A DNA stretch of 7,563 nucleotides from JAWVZU01 sp033722075 (GTDB lineage Bacteria > Pseudomonadota > Gammaproteobacteria > Xanthomonadales > SZUA-38). The translations under genes were made by a program, and so were the position numbers. The number at the start of each line of letters is the position of its first letter. Position 1 is the first letter of the stretch. The stretch spans positions 1 through 7,563 of the forward strand of contig JAWVZU010000201.1 in assembly GCA_033722075.1 (NCBI GenBank), in the 5' to 3' direction. Below the pieces are notes generated by a model that saw nothing but the letters and a program-made list of their open reading frames with translations, did not search any database and was not told where the DNA came from. Below are positions 6,436 to 7,563 of the stretch, piece by piece.

Positions 6436-7225
6436 TCTGAATGCGCTGATCGAACCTGTTATTGCGCTGACCCGGGAAGCGGCCGACCGTATCCTTGCGA
6501 TCTACAACACCGAGTTCAAGGTCGAGGCCAAGGCTGATGACAGCCCACTGACCAAGGCCGATCTGGCCTCCCACCGGACCATCGTGGCGGGGCTTTCCGA
6601 GTTGACACCGGAGATTCCGGTGCTTTCGGAGGAATCGAGCCGGCTGCCCTTCTCCGAACGAAGCCAGTGGCACCGCTACTGGCTGGTCGACCCCCTGGAC
6701 GGGACCCGAGAGTTCGTCAAGCGCAACGGGGAATTCACCGTGAACATCGCGCTCATCGAGGACCATCGACCGACGCTGGGCGTGGTCCAGGTGCCTGTTA
6801 CCTCGGAGGTGTTCTATGCAGCGCGGGGGCACGGTGCGTTTCATGTCGGCCCGGACGGATCAGCGCAGAAAATCCATTGCAGGGACCTGCCGGAAGGCCC
6901 GTTGACCGTTGCTGGCTCCCGATCCCATCCCGGGGAACGGCTCGCAGGTTACCTGGATGCGCTGGGAGAGCACGAATTGATCAGTATGGGCAGTTCGCTG
7001 AAATTCTGCCTCGTGGCCCAGGGCAAGGCCGACCTCTACGTTCGACTTGGCAAGACCTCCGAATGGGATACGGCCGCAGCGCAGTGCGTGGTCGAAGAAG
7101 CCGGCGGGCAGGTTACCGATACAGCCATGAAGCCGTTGCGCTACAACACCAAGGAATCGCTGTTGAATCCGGAGTTCTTCGTATTCGGAGATTCCGACCG
7201 GGACTGGTCAACCTACCTGAAATAA
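6428..7225 (+). CDS. cysQ: 3'(2'),5'-bisphosphate nucleotidase CysQ
   Basis: The product is 265 aa of the same phosphatase superfamily as the gene two positions upstream, but of clear CysQ type. Motifs are KADDSPLTKADLASH (35-49), LSEES (66-70), WLVDPLDGTREF with D88 and D91, and then VKRNGEFTVNIALI, GSSLKFCLVAQGKADLY, SEWDTAAAQ (W213-D214) and YNTKESLLNPEFFV near the end. CysQ removes the 3'-phosphate from 3'-phosphoadenosine 5'-phosphate, giving AMP, and so recycles the by-product of sulfate assimilation and other sulfuryl or phosphopantetheinyl transfers. ATG 6428 overlaps the nudE stop by 8 nt and has GAGGAG about 8 nt upstream. It is the last gene of the run. A hairpin begins 7 bases after its stop. 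Confidence 0.95.
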   Translation: MTDLNALIEPVIALTREAADRILAIYNTEFKVEAKADDSPLTKADLASHRTIVAGLSELTPEIPVLSEESSRLPFSERSQWHRYWLVDPLDGTREFVKRNGEFTVNIALIEDHRPTLGVVQVPVTSEVFYAARGHGAFHVGPDGSAQKIHCRDLPEGPLTVAGSRSHPGERLAGYLDALGEHELISMGSSLKFCLVAQGKADLYVRLGKTSEWDTAAAQCVVEEAGGQVTDTAMKPLRYNTKESLLNPEFFVFGDSDRDWSTYLK

Positions 7226-7281
7226 ATAAAAAGGTCCCCGGCGAGGGGGGGAGGGGAAGCGGGAGATTGCGCCGGGGACCT
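7226..7281 (-). terminator. Hairpin with minus-strand T-tract, candidate terminator
   Basis: A perfect 12-bp GC-rich stem pairs 7232-7243 (AGGTCCCCGGCG) with 7270-7281 and encloses a 26-nt purine-rich loop. On the minus strand the stem is followed directly by TTTTT and further T-rich sequence (complement of 7221-7231), the layout of an intrinsic terminator for leftward transcripts. On the plus strand no T-tract follows, so it may only protect the 3' end of the cysQ mRNA or stop the operon inefficiently. The loop is unusually large for a terminator and contains G-runs of 7, 4 and 3. No minus-strand gene that it would serve is visible in the window. Confidence 0.6.
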
Positions 7282-7323
7282 GTGAACCTTGGGCCTTCCC
7301 TGGCCCGATTTGCCTCCTTAGCC

Positions 7324-7339
7324 CGGATGTGGCATGAGT
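7324..7339 (+). repeat. Left terminal inverted repeat of the palindromic element
   Basis: CGGATGTGGCATGAGT; its reverse complement is ACTCATGCCACATCCG, which matches the 16 bases at 7548-7563 in 13 positions. The mismatches are transitions or a single A/C change, as expected from drift. Confidence 0.55.
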
Positions 7340-7341
7340 TG

Positions 7342-7460
7342 TCGGAATTTCCGGTCAAGCTCGCGATGCCAGCTTGTTCGATCGGCCGAACAGGCATAGC
7401 CGTAGCTATGGCTGGAGGGGGATCGGACGAGATGGCCCGCGAGATTGAGTGGAAAACCGA
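7342..7460. repeat. Long imperfect palindrome with CATAGC/GCTATG apex
   Basis: The two halves are imperfect reverse complements over about 56 nt each. The best blocks are: apex CATAGC 7395-7400 with GCTATG 7405-7410 around a CGTA loop; GTTCGATC 7376-7383 with GATCGGAC 7421-7428; CTCGCG 7360-7365 with CGCGAG 7438-7443; TCAA 7355-7358 with TTGA 7445-7448; and outermost TCGG 7342-7345 with CCGA 7457-7460. Pairing is weak just outside the apex (7384-7394 with 7411-7420). Transcribed, it would fold into a long interrupted hairpin. Confidence 0.65.
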
Positions 7461-7547
7461 TAGCGCGCAAACGTATCGCTGAGCGTTTCGGCAACCGAGA
7501 TCCAACTTGATTGAATTGATTGACCTGAAACCCTTGATGCGCGCGCG

Positions 7548-7563
7548 ACTCGTGCAACATTCG
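7548..7563 (+). repeat. Right terminal inverted repeat, running to window edge
   Basis: ACTCGTGCAACATTCG is the inverted partner of 7324-7339. Because it ends exactly at the last base of the window, its true extent is unknown. The left copy is bordered outside by TTAGCC at 7318-7323, so the mirrored sequence GGCTAA would be expected just past the edge if the repeat continues. Confidence 0.5.

Larger units (their letters stand above)
7318..7563. mobile_element. MITE-like palindromic element, right end cut by window edge
   Basis: This non-coding stretch has imperfect terminal inverted repeats (7324-7339 against 7548-7563, 13 of 16 matching) around a large imperfect palindrome (7342-7460). No transposase or other credible protein is encoded: the open frames here are short, on a mirror-symmetric sequence, and match no motif I know. 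The structure is what one expects of a miniature inverted-repeat element mobilised in trans, or of a decayed one. The left boundary is uncertain and may be slightly further out; the right boundary lies at or just past the window edge. Target-site duplications cannot be assessed. Confidence 0.5.

Noticed and set aside
7113..7505. 130-codon minus-strand open frame across the end of cysQ, the hairpin and the palindrome
   Set aside because: It crosses cysQ coding sequence, a terminator-like hairpin and a repeat, three unrelated sequence types, and has no recognisable protein features.
7318..7560. 80-codon minus-strand open frame at the right edge
   Set aside because: It coincides with the palindrome and terminal repeats and has no known motif; it is better explained as a chance frame over a repeat element.

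Overview
The window is high-GC, densely packed bacterial DNA. Gene content and order point to a gammaproteobacterium: a type II secretion (Gsp) operon followed by nudE and cysQ. I cannot name the genus.

Layout. Positions 1-113 hold the 3' end of gspG, the major pseudopilin. A 159-base gap (114-272) follows; it is visibly lower in GC and carries a long imperfect inverted repeat built from 8-nt units. From 273 to 5116 come gspH, gspI, gspJ, gspK, gspL, gspM and gspN, all on the plus strand and joined by 4-nt or 1-nt stop/start overlaps, except for a 46-base gap between gspK and gspL. Three more plus-strand genes follow without a break, each overlapping its predecessor by exactly 8 nt: an inositol-monophosphatase-family phosphatase of HisN-like type (5109-5882), the Nudix hydrolase nudE (5875-6435) and cysQ (6428-7225). 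The run ends at a 12-bp hairpin (7232-7281) whose T-tract lies on the minus strand.

Positions 7226-7563 hold no believable gene. Besides the hairpin they contain what looks like a small non-autonomous mobile element: a central imperfect palindrome of about 119 nt (7342-7460) flanked by 16-bp imperfect terminal inverted repeats (7324-7339 and 7548-7563). The right repeat runs to the window edge.

How the genes work together. GspG forms the pseudopilus shaft. GspH, I, J and K are the minor pseudopilins that prime and cap it. GspL and GspM belong to the inner-membrane assembly platform that couples the GspE ATPase to pseudopilus growth, and GspN is an accessory inner-membrane protein. GspC, D, E and F are not visible and must lie outside the window. 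The three downstream enzymes act on small phosphorylated metabolites: a sugar or amino-alcohol monophosphate, ADP-linked dinucleotides, and 3'-phosphoadenosine 5'-phosphate. They have no evident role in secretion and seem to be co-transcribed housekeeping genes.

The coding content belongs to known families. The most interesting material is non-coding: the periodic inverted repeat inside the gsp operon, and the palindromic element at the right edge. I found no convincing new multi-gene system.
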